Shown: in pieces, positions 1-13,136 of the stretch
Position numbering within the stretch: position 1 is the first letter of the stretch
Layout of the letters: each line of letters starts with the position of its first letter
NCBI GenBank assembly: GCA_039720395.1
Contig: CM077831.1
Span: 10,466,333 to 10,530,332, forward strand
Reading direction: 5' to 3'
Source: Liquidambar formosana
Taxonomy: Eukaryota > Streptophyta > Magnoliopsida > Saxifragales > Altingiaceae
DNA length: 64,000 nt
Made by a program: the position numbers and the translations under genes
The notes under the pieces: generated by a model
Seen by the model: only the letters and a program-made list of their open reading frames with translations
What the model was told of the DNA's origin: nothing
Database searches by the model: none

Positions 1-9
1 TTCCTTACA

Positions 10-23
10 GTGGTATCAGAGCC
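10..23 (+). other. Primer binding site (initiator-Met tRNA) of the Copia element
   Basis: TGGTATCAGAGCC at 11-23 directly follows the LTR terminus ..TTACA. This is the standard plant PBS complementary to the 3' end of initiator methionine tRNA. Confidence 0.92.
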
Positions 24-2009
24 ATGATTGTGAATAACACAAACAGCATGTGGGCTGTATATTATGGTAAAATTAATTGGATTAATTTACTAGAACTAGG
101 TTTTAGTAAACTAGGGTTTTATAAAACTGTTATGAACAGTTTTCATGGTAGCCATGAAAAACCATCATCTTGTTTTGCCTGCCAAAATCTGAGTTCTTTT
201 CCAAATTTTTTGAGCCATATATGGTTAGAAAGCTCTTCGAATTAGCTTTCAAACCCAAACGGTTCGTCGATCTGAGTTCTGTAGAGAAAATTATGAATTT
301 TTTACTACAGACTGTCTAGAAAGACAGTTTTACGCGAGAATGGAACTCTAGGTTGATTTCTACTTGTTTTTGTTTAAAATTTGATTTATATTAATCATAT
401 GATGATTATATATAATTATATATACTATATATATATATATTTACTATATGTATTTGATACAATAAAAATCGAATTTAAAAGAAAATCAAGCTTGAAGTTC
501 TTTGAAGAGGCAGAATCTAGGTTCTTGAAAAGCCCAGGTTAGTTTTCTGTTTTTTATTTAATTTCTCTCATCTAAAATCATTATGAATGATCATAGATAT
601 ATTATATATATTGTATATATGATTATCTTTGATGTTAGTATGAGTTTTGAATTAAAAACAATCAAAAAGTTTGAGTTTTAAAATTTTCCAGCAAAGCAGT
701 TTTCTGGACAGCATGATACAGCCATGGTTATTGGCTTGTATCTCTTCATGGGAGCAAGGCAGGGCATGAAACCACCTCTATTAGAATCGTGGGACACTAG
801 GGAATGAAACCCAAGAGGTTTCGAGACCTCATGGCAGCAGCAAACTGGGTTTTAGAACCCATTCTGTTCTTAGTTCTTTTTCTGCAGATTTTTGGATAAT
901 CTTCGTAGATTAATTTACAGCGGCTGTTTGGGCTTGATTTGATCAATGAAATCTCACCTACGGAGGTCAAAAATCATATAGGGATATGAGTTTAGGGCTG
1001 CCAAAGCATGAGCAGCCATGGAGGAGGCGTGGCAGCCATGAAAGCTTCATAGAAGCTTCATCTTCTTCAGCAGGCAGCAGCTAGGGTTTATGGAAACCCC
1101 TCCCAATTTCGACCCAGGGCTCTTGGCTCTTAATCGCCACCTCTGTGGTGTTTGACCTTGATGTAGGAGAGTGCCCTAAGGCTAGCAGCAGCCATGGTGG
1201 AGTCGTGGCAGCCATGGAAACCCCATGACAGCCTCCTTCCTATTTCAGTAATTAGGGTTTTGATTAGGGTTTTAATTAATGTGTCCTATTAGGATTCTAA
1301 TTATGACATTAATGACCAGCCCTGGTCATTAATGAACCCGGTTTAGTATTAAATGCATTAGGGTTTAGTTTATGAAACCCTAACCCTAATATATTTAATA
1401 TTTGATTTTCACCAATTAAATTAATTCCGAAATTAATTATATATTTGAATATTGATTAAATTTATGATGTTTTAAATTGTTTAAAAAAATTTCTTGAATA
1501 AATTTATTTTCTGGAATTTTTTTTATTTAAATAAAATTGTTTTATTTATTTAAGTTAATTCCTAATACTATAGTATTGGATAGTATTTAGAATTATTTAA
1601 TTGTTTTAATTATTCTAATTACTTTGATTGATATGATTGATCAAAATTAAATGTTTTAAAGTGTTAAAACATATTAGGATATATTAAAATAATTTTGGGA
1701 AATTAAATGATTAAAAGGAGTTTTAATTCATTAAATAGTTTCTAAATTAGAGTTAATGTAATTCTAAATTTAGAAATTGATAAAATTGATTATTTTCATT
1801 ATTTTAATTCTGGAAATTATTATTTTATATTCCCTAATGAGATTAGGAAGCATTAATGAGATTAATAGAGTCCAATTAATAGAGTTACCATAATGGCCAT
1901 ATGTTTTATTGCTTACAGTACTTTTATTTATACATGTGATTGTATAATTGTTAATGGATGATGATTATGGACTAAAACCTAATAAACCAATTGTGATTGA
2001 ACGTCTTAT
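24..2009 (+). other. Untranslated leader of the Copia element, first part
   Basis: No credible ORF here. The stretch is AT-rich apart from 720-1260, which repeats short blocks around GCAGCCATGG. (TA)n tracts occur near 410-440 and 600-625. It was originally contiguous with 5304 onward, before the solo LTR inserted. Confidence 0.6.
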
Positions 2010-2220
2010 TGTGGACCCCGAAAAACGAGTTAAGGCCCACGAGGGGTTTTAAGTTTGAAAAAGGAAAAGGAGTCGCCACCTTATTTTTTAAAGGAAACAA
2101 GGAAAACCCTAAAAAAACAGTTTTGTTTTAGGAAAACAAAAGATTGACTCCATATTTAAAAATGGAAAGGCAAATGATCTTTTGGAAACCAGAGAAATCG
2201 GGGATTCGGAGGCTAAGTTA

Positions 2221-2265
2221 CGATATGGGAAGGTTCTAGGCAAAGCCTATAGGCACCCATATCGC
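2221..2265 (-). promoter_or_regulatory. Covarying U5 hairpin of the Tat-A solo LTR
   Basis: CGATATGGG (2221-2229) pairs perfectly with CCCATATCG (2257-2265), with an inner stem TAGGC/GCCTA. It is homologous to the hairpin at 21362-21406, but with paired substitutions. Confidence 0.7.
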
Positions 2266-3495
2266 CCTAAACGGTCTCTTAATTTAATTGGGCTAAATCA
2301 AAGTCTTAATCACACACAAATCAACAGTTATCATCACAGGACAGCATGCATATCATTCATCCATTCATCCATATAATCAAGTGAATCAAAGAAAAACAGA
2401 AAAAGAAAGAGGGGGGGGAAGAAAACCTAGGATACTTAGTATCCTAGGGCGGACTTGAACATCACGAAGAGCGCCTATGTACCATGTATGGAAATACATG
2501 GATCAAAGTCCACGTAGTTCGAAAGGGAATAGGGTTATAACCTAATCAAGGCCTATGGTAAACCCTAAGTTTCCTTTCAAGTAAAACATGGTAAGTTTCC
2601 AAAATAAATGATTCTCAAAAGATTTTTGGTAAAATATGGAATTTTGATAAAAGATGGAAACTTTGATTTAAAAGGTATTTTTTATTGAAAGGAAACTATA
2701 GAATCTACCATACCCCTCTATTAGGAAACAACCCTAGGGGGGGAGAAAGGGAAAGTTTCAAAGGAAGGAAAGAAGGGTGAATTGGGGCACCCTCACACCC
2801 TACTTACCTTAAGCAAAAGCAACCTGTCAAAGTAACCACCCTATTGCATAGGGTAATTACCTTATTTGTAAGATTTCATCTCACAATAGCCAAAATAACC
2901 ACCCCACATTGGTGGGGTAGTTGCACCTGTTGTACCTGTCAAAGCACCTGCAATTTCCATGCAAAACATACCAAAAATACCAACCAAACAAGCTAGATTC
3001 CAAATCAAGCCATTATCATGCCCAAACATAGGCTAACACATGCTCAAAATATCATATCAAGGACAAATAACAGATCTGGACAGAATTGAAATAAGGTTTA
3101 AAATCAACCACAAGTCATGCAACAACATGAATCATAAGCTAACTAAAACCCTAATTCAACCCTACATGCAATGACATGCAAAAAAACACTAAAATCCACT
3201 ACTATGAATGCAGAAGAATGTCATAGTTATCAAATATGTAGCACATATATATCAACTATGAAGAAAACACAAAGAAAAACCCTAAGCTATCATGCTATAT
3301 GCTACTTTCCTAATACAAGGATGAATGAAACCCTAGAATCACAATTGTGCTCAAAATCACATAAAATAACTCTAAATCATGCAAAGCCCATCATAGACAT
3401 CATGCTAATCATGCATATTAATCAATAGAAGCATCCCCACATGAGAAAAATACAAGCTTGCACATGAAATATAGCTATTCTAAACATAAACTCAA

Positions 3496-3858
3496 TTTCA
3501 GCACTAAGGAAACCCTAGAATCCCAAACATGCAGTAAATCACATGGGACATCATCCTAGCATACTAAACAGCCCACAAACATTATCCTAATCATGCATAC
3601 TAACTAATAGAAATAGCAAAACACAACAAAAACACAAACTTTAATATGCAAAAGAGTTATTTCATGCAGAAAACCATTTCAGCACTAAGGAAACCCTAAA
3701 GTCCCAAACATGCAGTAAATCACATGGAATAACATCCTAGCATACTAAACAGCCCACAACTATGATCCTCATCATGCATACTAGCTAATAGAAGCAGCAA
3801 AACACAATAAAAACACAAACTTTAACATGAAATAATGACTATTCCATGTAAAACCCTA
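3496..3858 (-). repeat. Tandem duplication of about 181 bp inside the solo LTR
   Basis: The block starting TTTCAGCACTAAGGAAACCC near 3496 recurs near 3677 with scattered differences, giving two adjacent copies of about 181 bp. The LTRs of the full-length Tat-A element lack it, which accounts for part of the extra length here. Confidence 0.75.
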
Positions 3859-4509
3859 GAAAAGACTCTAAAAAACCCTAAAAACACAAAGACTCATAAA
3901 ACCACATAGAATGACATTATATCATGCAAAACCAGCCATAGACAATATCCTAATCATGCATTCTAAGCATTAGAAGCATCAACACATGATAAAACAATAA
4001 GCTTTAAACATGAAATAATGCAAAGCTATGTAAAAAAAACCCTAGTTTGAATGAAAGAGAGAAAGGGGGAGGGGCATACCTATGGTGGCTGCTGTAGAGA
4101 GTCCTCCTCCTCTTATGTGCTGCTGGAAATTCCTTCCTTCAAGCCTTCAAGCAATGCTCTAGCCTTCCTTCAAGCCTTCTCTCACACTCTCTCACTCAAA
4201 GTTTAGGTTAAACTACCCTAAGGATGGCTGCCATAGCCTCCAATGTCCCTCTCACTTCAGAAATTCCCTCCAAGTGGCCTCCAAGTGCCTCCCCTATTGC
4301 TGAAGTATAAGGGGGTATTTATAGGGATTGAGGGAAAACCCTCAATGGTTGGGATTAAAACCCTAGGGATTGATCCAAGGGCTCTTAGAGGTTCCCTTGG
4401 GGCTCAAGTAGGTCAAATAGGGCTGAAATTAGGGTTAAATAGCGGCTAAAGGCGAGCAAATCCGAGAAAATAGGGTGGGAGCCGCGTCAAGGCTCAAAAA
4501 AGGAAAGTG

Positions 4510-4593
4510 GCTCGGGTGACCACCTGGGGCTGGGCGGCTAGCAGCCTGGGCCCAGGCGGCTAGCCGCCCAGGCCTGGGTGGTCACCCGAGGCC
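4510..4593. repeat. GC-rich long inverted repeat in the solo LTR
   Basis: GGCTCGGGTGACCACC near the left end is the near-perfect reverse complement of GGTGGTCACCCGAGGCC near the right end. GGCTAGC/GCTAGCC-type arms lie inside. It stands out from the AT-rich surroundings. Related blocks occur at 31146-31208 and 58755-58820. Confidence 0.75.
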
Positions 4594-5303
4594 ATGTCAG
4601 CTTCAGCCCAAATTTGACCCCTTCGACTTCCAAATGTGTTTCAGAGCCCAAATCAACTCCGATTTTGACGAAACGAAAGCCAAAACGACCGTGTTTCAAA
4701 GGGGAATGTAATTTGAGTCACTTGAGGGCGAGAAACCCTAGCCATGGCTGCATGGTTAGGTCCTACAAAGGTGGTTAACCGCTATGCCTCACCATCGCTT
4801 AGCTTAGGTATGCACATAGGGTCGCACCGAATGCTTTCCAATTCGAAATTCAACCTCCCTAAACACATTTGGGGATGAAATTAAGACCAATCAAGGTCAA
4901 ATGAGTAGTCATAGAGTGAAAATCATGAACCAATTCAAGCTAACCCGAAGTAGGTCTCTTAGCCAACCTGAGCCTTGCTGAGCCATTCTAATCCCGAACC
5001 TTCAATTCATCGAATTGATCCCACAAATACCTCAAATACAACCATATGAACTCCAATTGGCAACTTGGAGATCATTTCAAGGTCAAATGGAAAGTTTGTG
5101 ATCAAAAAGACGATTATGCCCCTCAAGTCACAAAAGTTCTTATTAACCCTCAAGATCAACTCCAAATCGAACCAAAATTCATACACACCATCCTTAGGAC
5201 CCTAGAAACTCAATGCAAAAGACTAGACTCAAAAAGGAAACAAAAAGACACATGCAATGATGAACCCTAGCTAAGGTGGCAAAAATGGGGGTGTGACACT
5301 TAT

Positions 5304-6540
5304 GATTATGGGATGTATTATTTTTCAAATGGTTGTAATTTAATTATTGGTGATGTAAATTTTTATTGGGGCTTGCATGCCACTTTCTCCTTCTTTCTCT
5401 ATCATTCTCTTATGTACCCCTCATTCCCCTTATGTATCCCCTTCTTCAAGTTATATAAATGTTATGTAATCAAGAGTGCACTAAGGAGCATGGTGGATCC
5501 CAATGAGGCATGGAGGAGCCCAACAAGAAGTTGTTGGACATTGAAGGAATTGAAGAGCTTAAAGAAGAAATTCAAGCGAGCATGCATAGGTTTAATTTAT
5601 TGTTTTACGATCACCTATACCTTCCTATACTCATTGGATTCAATTTATTAGCTTAAATTGAATCACCTTAAAGCCCATAATCATCATAGTGGGAGCTTTT
5701 AATTTACGAGATAATTATAGTAGCTCCAATATCATAGATTGATATATGTCACCTATTCACTTAGGGACTAATATCAATATATGGTACTTTATATATATAT
5801 TGATATATTATTGCATGAGATGTATGTTTATAATAGCATGAGATGTATGATTATAACAACATGATTTGCATGTTTATACTTTGATGTATGAGGTGTATAT
5901 TATACATTGATGAGACCTTGAAACCCCTCTTGTTTTAAGATATTAAGTTGACAATGGAGAGAACATTAGGGAATGCTCTCTTCATAGCCTTCCACCATTA
6001 TAGGCTCAACTAGGGTTCTTGGTGTGGGTGCTTGGCTGCAGATATGTAGGAAGTGTCCACATTGGGGATTTTACTTGATACTATTATATATATGATATCA
6101 TGGGGGTATAAGTGGCATATTCCAAAATTCTATTATGTGAGGAGTATGTCATGATGACCAAACCTGTGTGAATGGTGGGATTGACTTAACTAAAGATTAT
6201 ATTCCAAAATGCTATTATGTGAGGTTTATGTTTCTCTAGAGGCTAAATTGATTGGAACTTGCTTATGGAAGCATTAAACAAAGAGTTGTCTACTCATTGG
6301 AAGTTAGTGACCAAAATTCTATTATGTAAGGTCGCTAGTTTTCAATGGACCCCAATCCCTACTAAGGAATCCATTGATTCCCGAATTCCATTAGAGGATG
6401 TATGGGATTTGATAAAATAGTGGGAGGTACCATATGATTAAAGACCCAATCATTATAGATAAAAATGAAATCTTATCTCCTGTTTAATTAAAGTTGTTAA
6501 TGTAGATTACCTTATTACTCACCTCAAAACCCCTATTTCC
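5304..6540 (+). other. Leader of the Copia element, second part
   Basis: No gene is seen. The stretch resumes the Copia leader after the solo LTR. Four loosely spaced copies of a motif like CCAAAATTCTATTATGTGAGG occur at about 6121, 6202, 6312 and 6393. Confidence 0.5.
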
Positions 6541-7000
6541 TACAATATAGGATATTGATAATTTGACTGAACCTAATTTCTTTGATTGGCTTAAGAAATT
6601 GAGAATTGTTCTCAATTCCAAAAAGATTGTTTATATGCTAGTAAGCCTTTTATTAAAGGCCCTCCATAAAATATCCTAAGAAGAAAAAGATACTTTGCAC
6701 AATTGGCATCTTATTGTCATACTATATGATAGTGTTAATGACTAATAAGCTTCAGAAGCAGAGTTAGTCAATGCAAAATACCTCTGATGTCCCTTGTCAC
6801 ATACAAAGGTTGTGTAGCGAGCAAAGTAATACTATAAAGTATAGTATTTAAAAGGACCTCTTCTATTTTAGGATACAACAAAGGTTGTTCATTAATAATC
6901 ATTCTTTTGAAGATGATTAATCACATAGAATAGCTTAGGAAGTTAGATGTGAAATGGAAGCATAGAGGGAAGCAAGTCTTGAAAAGTCAAAGACAAAGAA
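6541..7000 (+). pseudogene. Copia gag remnant
   Basis: A short open stretch from about 6550 reads like the Copia gag N-terminus (a 'tePNFfDWlkkLRIVLn' type segment), the region that precedes the zinc knuckle. Stops and shifts follow quickly and no CCHC knuckle was found. Its position between leader and pol remnants fits gag. Too decayed to produce protein. Confidence 0.55.
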
Positions 7001-7689
7001 ATATAATTCTTTTGTAGCAAACATAAGGTATTGTAAAAGGAACTTGATAAAGTATCAGTTTTCCTAGAAGAACAAAACTTGTGAAGTCTTGGTTCATGCT
7101 CTAACCAACTTATTGGTTAGTTTTGCGTCTTGGTTTTTGGATTATGGTATAATCTAAAAGAAAGCAGAAAGTTAAGTAGATAATAAGTTACCTTTAAAAA
7201 TTTTAATAGAGCAAGAGTTGCTAGATTAATTTGGGAACTTATTTCTTAACTAGGTCATTTAAGACATTCTAGAAATTTGATTTCTGAATTTAAATGACAA
7301 ATTAGAGTGAATGCAACGTATTCCAATAATACAAGAGATGTAAAGACTTTCATTTAAATGTAGCAAATGTAACTTGGTTATGAGATGACCAAGCTTATCA
7401 TTTACTTGATGAAGTGAAAGAGTTACATTTATACTTTGACTAATACATTAAGATGCATATAGTCATGTAGAACAAGCATTCAATTACAGTAAACTCCTCT
7501 TAGAATACTATTGCTCAATGGTGAATCTAAGAGAAAGAATTAAACTATATTATGATATGGTTTGATTCATGATGAGTTTTACTAATTTAAATGTATCCAT
7601 TTTGGATATGCCTTAAAATTGCTACATATTGATAAATTAGGGTTCATTCCAGTTTTTCCAAAAATATTATATTAGATATAATATGGGAA

Positions 7690-9420
7690 GAAACCCAACT
7701 TAAAGAAGTTAAGGCTTGGGATTGTGCTACGTATGTCTAGAGACATTAGGTAGACAATCTTGAAATTAGGTCAAGTAATTGTTGAATTGTGGTATATTCC
7801 AAAAGTGGTTGAGATAGAATTTCTATTATCCTAATGAACAAAAGTTGTCAAATAGTATGTTTGCTGAATTTTCTTAAGAAAGAGTTCATTCAAGAAAGAT
7901 GCAAAGGTAGATTGATAGAATTCACAGAATTTTCTATAAAGCCACAAACCAACAAAGATCCAACCCTTGTCCCTGTTGAGGCAAAACCTTTAATTACATC
8001 ACAACCTTTTCATAGATCAAATTGGATATTTCTTTAACATAAGAGAGATATTGTATCTTTGTAAATATGTGATAGAATAGTTCTATGGTGATAAAGATCA
8101 CCAAAATAATCCTATTGATTATGATCAGGCGATGTTTGTCATCAACTCGAGAAATGACTACGAGTCATTGAATCCAATATGGTTAGATAGAGACCTAGAT
8201 GGCTAGGCTATTTGAGAATGTTTCAACATAGGCAAAAAGTTGTCTATAAAAGAAACTTATTTGGTAATAGTTATGCTAAAAACCATTTGGATCTTGTAAT
8301 CTATAAACACACATTTTGAATATAAGATATGTCAAAAGGATATAAAGATGTTATATCCAATGCTGAAAAACCATAGAGGTGTGTAATTTATAGAAGTCCA
8401 TTAATGGACTACAAGATTCTCGTAATTGGAACATCTATAAAGTTGAAGTAATCAAATTGTTTGATTTTTCTCATTGAATAGATAGACCAAAAGTGTATAA
8501 AAGGTTAGTGGGAGTCGATCATTTTTCTTTATCCTATCAAAAAGATGACATCCTAATCATTATGAATGATATATGAATGTTATCTAAAGTGAAGTTTTAG
8601 TTTTTGAGAAAAACTTCTTCATGAAAGATTTGGTAGAAGCATCCAACAAGATCTATAGAGATAGATCATGTAGACTGCTAAGTATCTCCAAATTATTAAA
8701 CATAGTTGAAATGTTGAAGGAGTTCAACATAGAGAATTCTAAGAGAAGTCTGATTTACTTCAGACATAGAATTCATTATTCAAGGGCATTTGCTCTAGGA
8801 TAACACAAGTAAGGTTTTTATAATGTTAAGAAACCCTATTTTACACTATGTACTGAACCTGATATCTATTATATTGTAATTGTTACAATTAGGTATCAGT
8901 CAATCCAAATTTGGAATATTGGATTGTATATGGAAATTTTAACTCATAGTAGATGGGTATATGGATTTGGATATAATCCATATGGGGAACATTTTATATT
9001 CACCTTAGTTGGTGAAATACTTAATGGAAGAACTGTATATAGGATATAGTGGATTCCATTATTGAGGGTGAATTACTTGTCGAATTTGTAATTGTCTAGG
9101 AGACTGTTTGGATCTATAAGAACTTGGAATTGTTCCTTCCATTGAGTTGCCCATACCTTGTTTTGTGACAACAATGGAGCTAGAGCTCAAGCATAGGAAC
9201 CTCGATCTCATCATAAGTCCAAACATATAAAACGATGATTCCAAGTGATTAGAGAAATCATTGGAAGAGGTAAAACATATACATTACAGAAGATATTAAC
9301 TACATGAGTTATTGTAGACCTACTAATCAAAGCTTTGAGACATAATGGGTTATGTGTCAGACCAACATCTTGAGAAGATGCGTATGAGATACTTGGTCGA
9401 TTGGCTTTAGTGCAAGTGGG
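7690..9420 (+). pseudogene. Copia pol remnant (integrase C-term, RT, RNase H)
   Basis: At 7834-8037 the frame reads like the integrase-RT linker (KKEFIQERCKGRLIEF). RT fragments follow, with the best at 8621-8803: MKDLVEAS, then YRDRSCRLLSISK, corresponding to the 'mKDLGEAs..IhRDRsr.lLglSQ' block of Copia RT. RNase H traces near 9160-9260 include LFCDNNGARAQA and EPRSHHKSKHIKR, interrupted by a stop. The polypurine GCAAGTGGGAGA (9413-9423) ends the coding part. Numerous stops and frameshifts show great age. Confidence 0.85.
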
Positions 9421-9424
9421 AGAT

Positions 9425-11086
9425 TGTTAGTTGTATGCCATATAGCCAATCATAGAGATGATGCTTTAGGGATAAAGAACAATTATAAGATTTCATTTAT
9501 TGTATGTCACATTTATTATTAATTAATAAAGGGCTTTATTCTATCATGTTTATTCTATTCTTTATATTTACATGATATGTCCATGAAGTTAAAGTTGAGA
9601 ATATCAAATCACAAAGAGTTGTGATTATGAGATTGTATATATATCTCTGTAATTAACTCTTAAATCATTCCTATTTGAAGGTTCACTATGATGGACAATA
9701 ATGAACTATAGGACTAGCACATGTTAGGTTTGCTCTATAGGAGGATAGCTAGTCTCAAGCTATTTGTATAGAAGACACTAAAACCAACATGTGGGTGCCT
9801 ATTTAATATAAACAGGTACACTGAATGTAACCAAAGTATTTTGAGATAAACTGAATGGAGTTTTACTTGCCTGTCAATCAGTTTCTCACAATTGCAGTGG
9901 TACAAGTAATCCTTAGACCTGAGACACCATGGTTGTCTTATGCATGGAGCCTTAGGAGTTTGATAGCACTGACTGTATATTCCAATGGGGTCTACAAAGG
10001 TGTTCATTGGCCCTATTGCTTCATGTATGAAGGCATATGAGTGATTAATAAGGAATCCATCACTTCCAGTTAAAGGGAGAGAATGTCTCACATAGCATTT
10101 ACTAATATAATTCATGAAAATCCATGGCCATGGTAGGATGACTATGGAAAGCAGTTTTCATAGTGCATCAATGAGTTGATATTTGTAAATGCTTATAAAA
10201 GAATTGAACTAGGGAATTGATAGACTTCCATGTCTTATTAGCTCAATCAAAGACATTGTGTATGATAGAAGGATGTAATTGTAACCTTAACTGTAACTGA
10301 AGGGTTTTTTATATGATTTTTTTTCACCTCATTTAGGACCATACCACAAGCCATGCTAGGTGTTACTCATGGTTAGTAGAAGCCCTAATTGATATAAGTG
10401 AGTTATAATCAATTAGGAAATTGGAAGGTGTTCCAATTAGACCCTTAATGGAAAGTGTTCCATTGGGCACTCTTTGTGCCATTTCCTACTACTAAATGTT
10501 GTGAACCTAATGGGTCACATACCAGTAAGTGAAAAGGGACTTTAAGTTGTGAGAGAAAGGGTATAAGTGCATTGAGAAAAGTTCGAAAGGGCCATACTTG
10601 CATTTGATGTAAAAGGAGGGGTTAAAGTGCAATTTGAGAACGTTGCAAATCCCATTTAGAGTGGGATTCCCCTAGGGCCGACCCTTGTTGTGTGTCTATA
10701 TAAAGCACACTAGCAAGTGCTTTAACACACAATTATTCACTCCACTCTCTCTTTAGCCCAAGTTTGAGTAGGCCTCTCTCTCTCTTCTTCTTCTTCTCCA
10801 TTCTAGCAAACCCTAACCCTAAGGAGAACTAGAAGACAACTTGAAGACTTTTGCTTGGTCTGGATACCGTGGAGGCAGGACATTTGTGCTGCTAGATTTT
10901 TGTTCGTTTGAAGATCAATCAATCGTCTTAAGGACCTACTATAAGTTCTAAACCCTCTCTTTGTAATTAGGGTTTTATCGTTTTGTATTATATCACAATC
11001 AGATTCATGGGTTCAAGGAATTGAATGAAAATTTTTGTTATTTACTTTCTTCTGCATTCTTGTTTTCTATGATTTAATTCCTTACA
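9425..11086 (+). repeat. 3' LTR of the Copia element
   Basis: Starts TGTTAG right after the polypurine tract AAGTGGGAGAT and ends TTCCTTACA, matching bases 1-9. Length is 1662 bp. A TATA box (TCTATATAAAG, about 10695-10705) and a CT-rich tract at 10750-10800 mark the likely promoter and transcription start. The small ORFs inside are not believable genes. Confidence 0.88.
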
Positions 11087-11090
11087 CAAA

Positions 11091-11108
11091 TTCCCAGTGG
11101 AGTCGCCA
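11091..11108 (-). other. tRNA-Arg-type primer binding site of Tat-B element
   Basis: On the - strand, TGGCGACTCCACTGGGAA directly follows the LTR end. This is the Ogre/Tat-type PBS, reported to pair with tRNA-Arg and nearly identical to the one at 21639. The Copia insertion begins within about 5 bases of it, so the rest of Tat-B lies left of the window. Confidence 0.85.
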
Positions 11109-11265
11109 TGCTATCGCTACCCCAAAAAATAAGGGAAAAGGGATTTTCCCTCGATTTTGGGATGACCCCAGGTGGTCCATTCTGTGCTAGGTGTGTGTTT
11201 AGTTCATTTCAAGGGCGCCTTGACCGGCCTAGACGTGCAAGCATATCTAGAATAATCAAAGCTAT

Positions 11266-11276
11266 GGAGTCGCCAC
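11266..11276 (-). repeat. PBS-core repeat inside the Tat-B LTR
   Basis: GTGGCGACTCC on the - strand duplicates the core of the primer binding site about 160 nt upstream of the true PBS. Confidence 0.7.
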
Positions 11277-12959
11277 TAATCAGGGGTTTGAGGACGCGAT
11301 TGGATATCTTATAGTTGGTTGGAGAGTGGGGTCATCTGAGATCCCAAAATAAGTCCATCTGAGGGCTTATTAACAAATGGGTCCATTTGAAATCCATTTG
11401 AAAATTGATTGACTCCTAGTGGTATGCGAGACTAAAGATTGAGGGTAAGGGGGTTTGGTTATGAGTGGGGAAGGTGTGAAGAACCCCACATCGCCCATTG
11501 AAATCCAACGGTTCTCGATTTCAACGATGTTTCTGATTAAAATCCCATTTGGTATTGTTGATTTCCTATAAGAATGATTTAACATAGAATACCCTTTTGA
11601 AGGGGGTGAATTCTGTCATTTTGAAAGAGAGATCTTTAAAGGCATTGGAATAAAGTTTTTTGAAAGGGTTGACGTTTGAAAAAGTCTACCTTAAGGTTGT
11701 GAATGAAAATTATTTGAAAGGACCACAAATTTGCTTTCCTTCTCTTGGGTATCTTAGGTCAGATTGATTAACTCTAAGGTATCCTTATCTTGTAGTGGTA
11801 AAATCAATCCTTTATGAAAGGATGGAAATGGAAATGATGTGAATCCATTTTTAAGGAATTAATATCAAGTGCAAACCCTTTTAGGATCTGGAGAAAGCTC
11901 GAGACTTTTGAAGTCAATAGAATGGGTCAAGAAAAGGATGCTTTTTGAAAGCTGTTGAAATGAAAGGGATGTCCTCTTTTAAAGAGTAAAGATCGCCTTT
12001 TGAAGGCAGGGGTTCCTTTTGAAGGAAGAAAATGTATTTGATTGAGGAAAGAACACTTTTGAAGTGTAAAGGAGTTTTGTTTAAACAAAATGAAAGTGAA
12101 ACTTTATGATTCTCAATCCATACTAGAAAGGAAATCCTGCATGGAATGATGGTTTTGGAAAATTAACTTCATGGAGACAATGTTTTTGGAAAGAGGGCGC
12201 ATGCCTTTTTAATGAAAAGAATTATCCGAGTCATTATTTTGGAATGAACTCGTCAATTAAAAAATGAGGTGCAGGTTAACAGTTTGCTTAATGGCAAGAG
12301 GTTCTTTTTTAATTAGAAATCTTTATTTGATAAAGATGGTAATGTTGTAAAAAATGATTGGTGGGAAAAAGGTCCCATGCAAGTATGGATCTTTCAGCAA
12401 GGATTTGAGATGTAAAGAATCACTTTCAATTTTAAAAGACTCTTTGAAAAGGTTTTTGGAGCTTTGGGAGCTTAAAGATGGTTTAAGGGGGATTTGAATC
12501 CAATCCTGGTACGCACTTGAATTACTGAATAAAAATGCAATCCATTGAATCTCCTAAGGATTGAGATTTTACTACGTGACATGGGGACACTCAAGAGTTC
12601 CTAGATTCGGGGTAAGGTGATTCATTAGAATTGAGCGGGTTAATTGATTAAATCCATTTGATGGTGATAAGTTATTATGCTATGGATGAGTTTTTAAGCA
12701 TTTGATGTTGTAAACTTTTATCCATAGCATGATAGATTATCTCAAGTCTTTAGTTGAACCTTATTCACATGGGAATAGAATCAAAATATCAACATAGCAT
12801 GAAATTTCAAGATGAACATATCAAAATGTCAAAAGATATATAAACATAATCAACCTTGGCAAGGTTTGGAATTCATGAATGCGATGTTTATTGCTTTAAA
12901 AAGCACAGGTATATGTACATAAAATGAAAGGGTCAAGTGACCACAAAATGAAAAGTGCT

Positions 12960-13136
12960 CAAACATTGGGGCAAAAGGTCGCAACGACCACAACCTGGAG
13001 GGTAGCAAAAAGCCATAGCCTCTAAATAAAGCGGTAAATAAATAAAAAGAAAATGTACAAGCAAAGGGGCAAAGAGTCGCAACGACCACAACCTGGAGGG
13101 TAGCGAAAAGCCATAGCCTCTAAATAAAGAAAATGA
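12960..13136 (-). repeat. Tandem duplication in Tat-B LTR
   Basis: A block containing GTCGCAACGACCACAACCTG and CCATAGCCTCTAAATAAAG occurs twice, about 105 bp apart, with minor differences. Overlapping ORFs on the - strand here are by-products of the duplication. Confidence 0.85.

Larger units (their letters stand above)
2010..5298 (-). mobile_element. Solo LTR of Tat/Ogre-type Gypsy family 'Tat-A' (TSD CTTAT)
   Basis: Read on the - strand, the segment begins TGTCACACCCCC (at 5298) and ends ..GGGGTCCACA (at 2010). It is flanked by a perfect 5-bp duplication CTTAT at 2005-2009 and 5299-5303. Both ends match the LTRs of the full-length element at 18809-35806. No internal region is present, so it is a solo LTR left by LTR-LTR recombination. 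At 3289 bp it is longer than the full-length element's LTRs (about 2.82 kb): the middle differs and carries an internal 181-bp duplication and a GC-rich inverted repeat, so it belongs to another subfamily. Confidence 0.93.
1..11086 (+). mobile_element. Copia LTR retrotransposon (Angela/Tork-like), 5' LTR mostly outside the window, degenerate
   Basis: The window opens with the last nine bases of a 5' LTR (TTCCTTACA), followed at once by an iMet-type primer binding site. The same nine bases end the 3' LTR at 11078-11086. Between them lie a long leader, a gag trace, and integrase, RT and RNase H remnants in Copia order, all on the + strand. Many stops and frameshifts make it non-coding. A Tat-A solo LTR (2010-5298) interrupts the leader. 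The LTR of about 1.66 kb, the long leader and the RT/RH wording resemble the Angela/Tork group; this lineage call is inference. The right target duplication should be CAAAT (11087-11091), but its left partner is outside the window. Confidence 0.88.

Noticed and set aside
1370..1390. Telomere-like AACCCTAACCCTAA (also near 10810)
   Set aside because: Only two units, in retrotransposon leader/LTR. Common in plant repeats and not a telomere or interstitial array.
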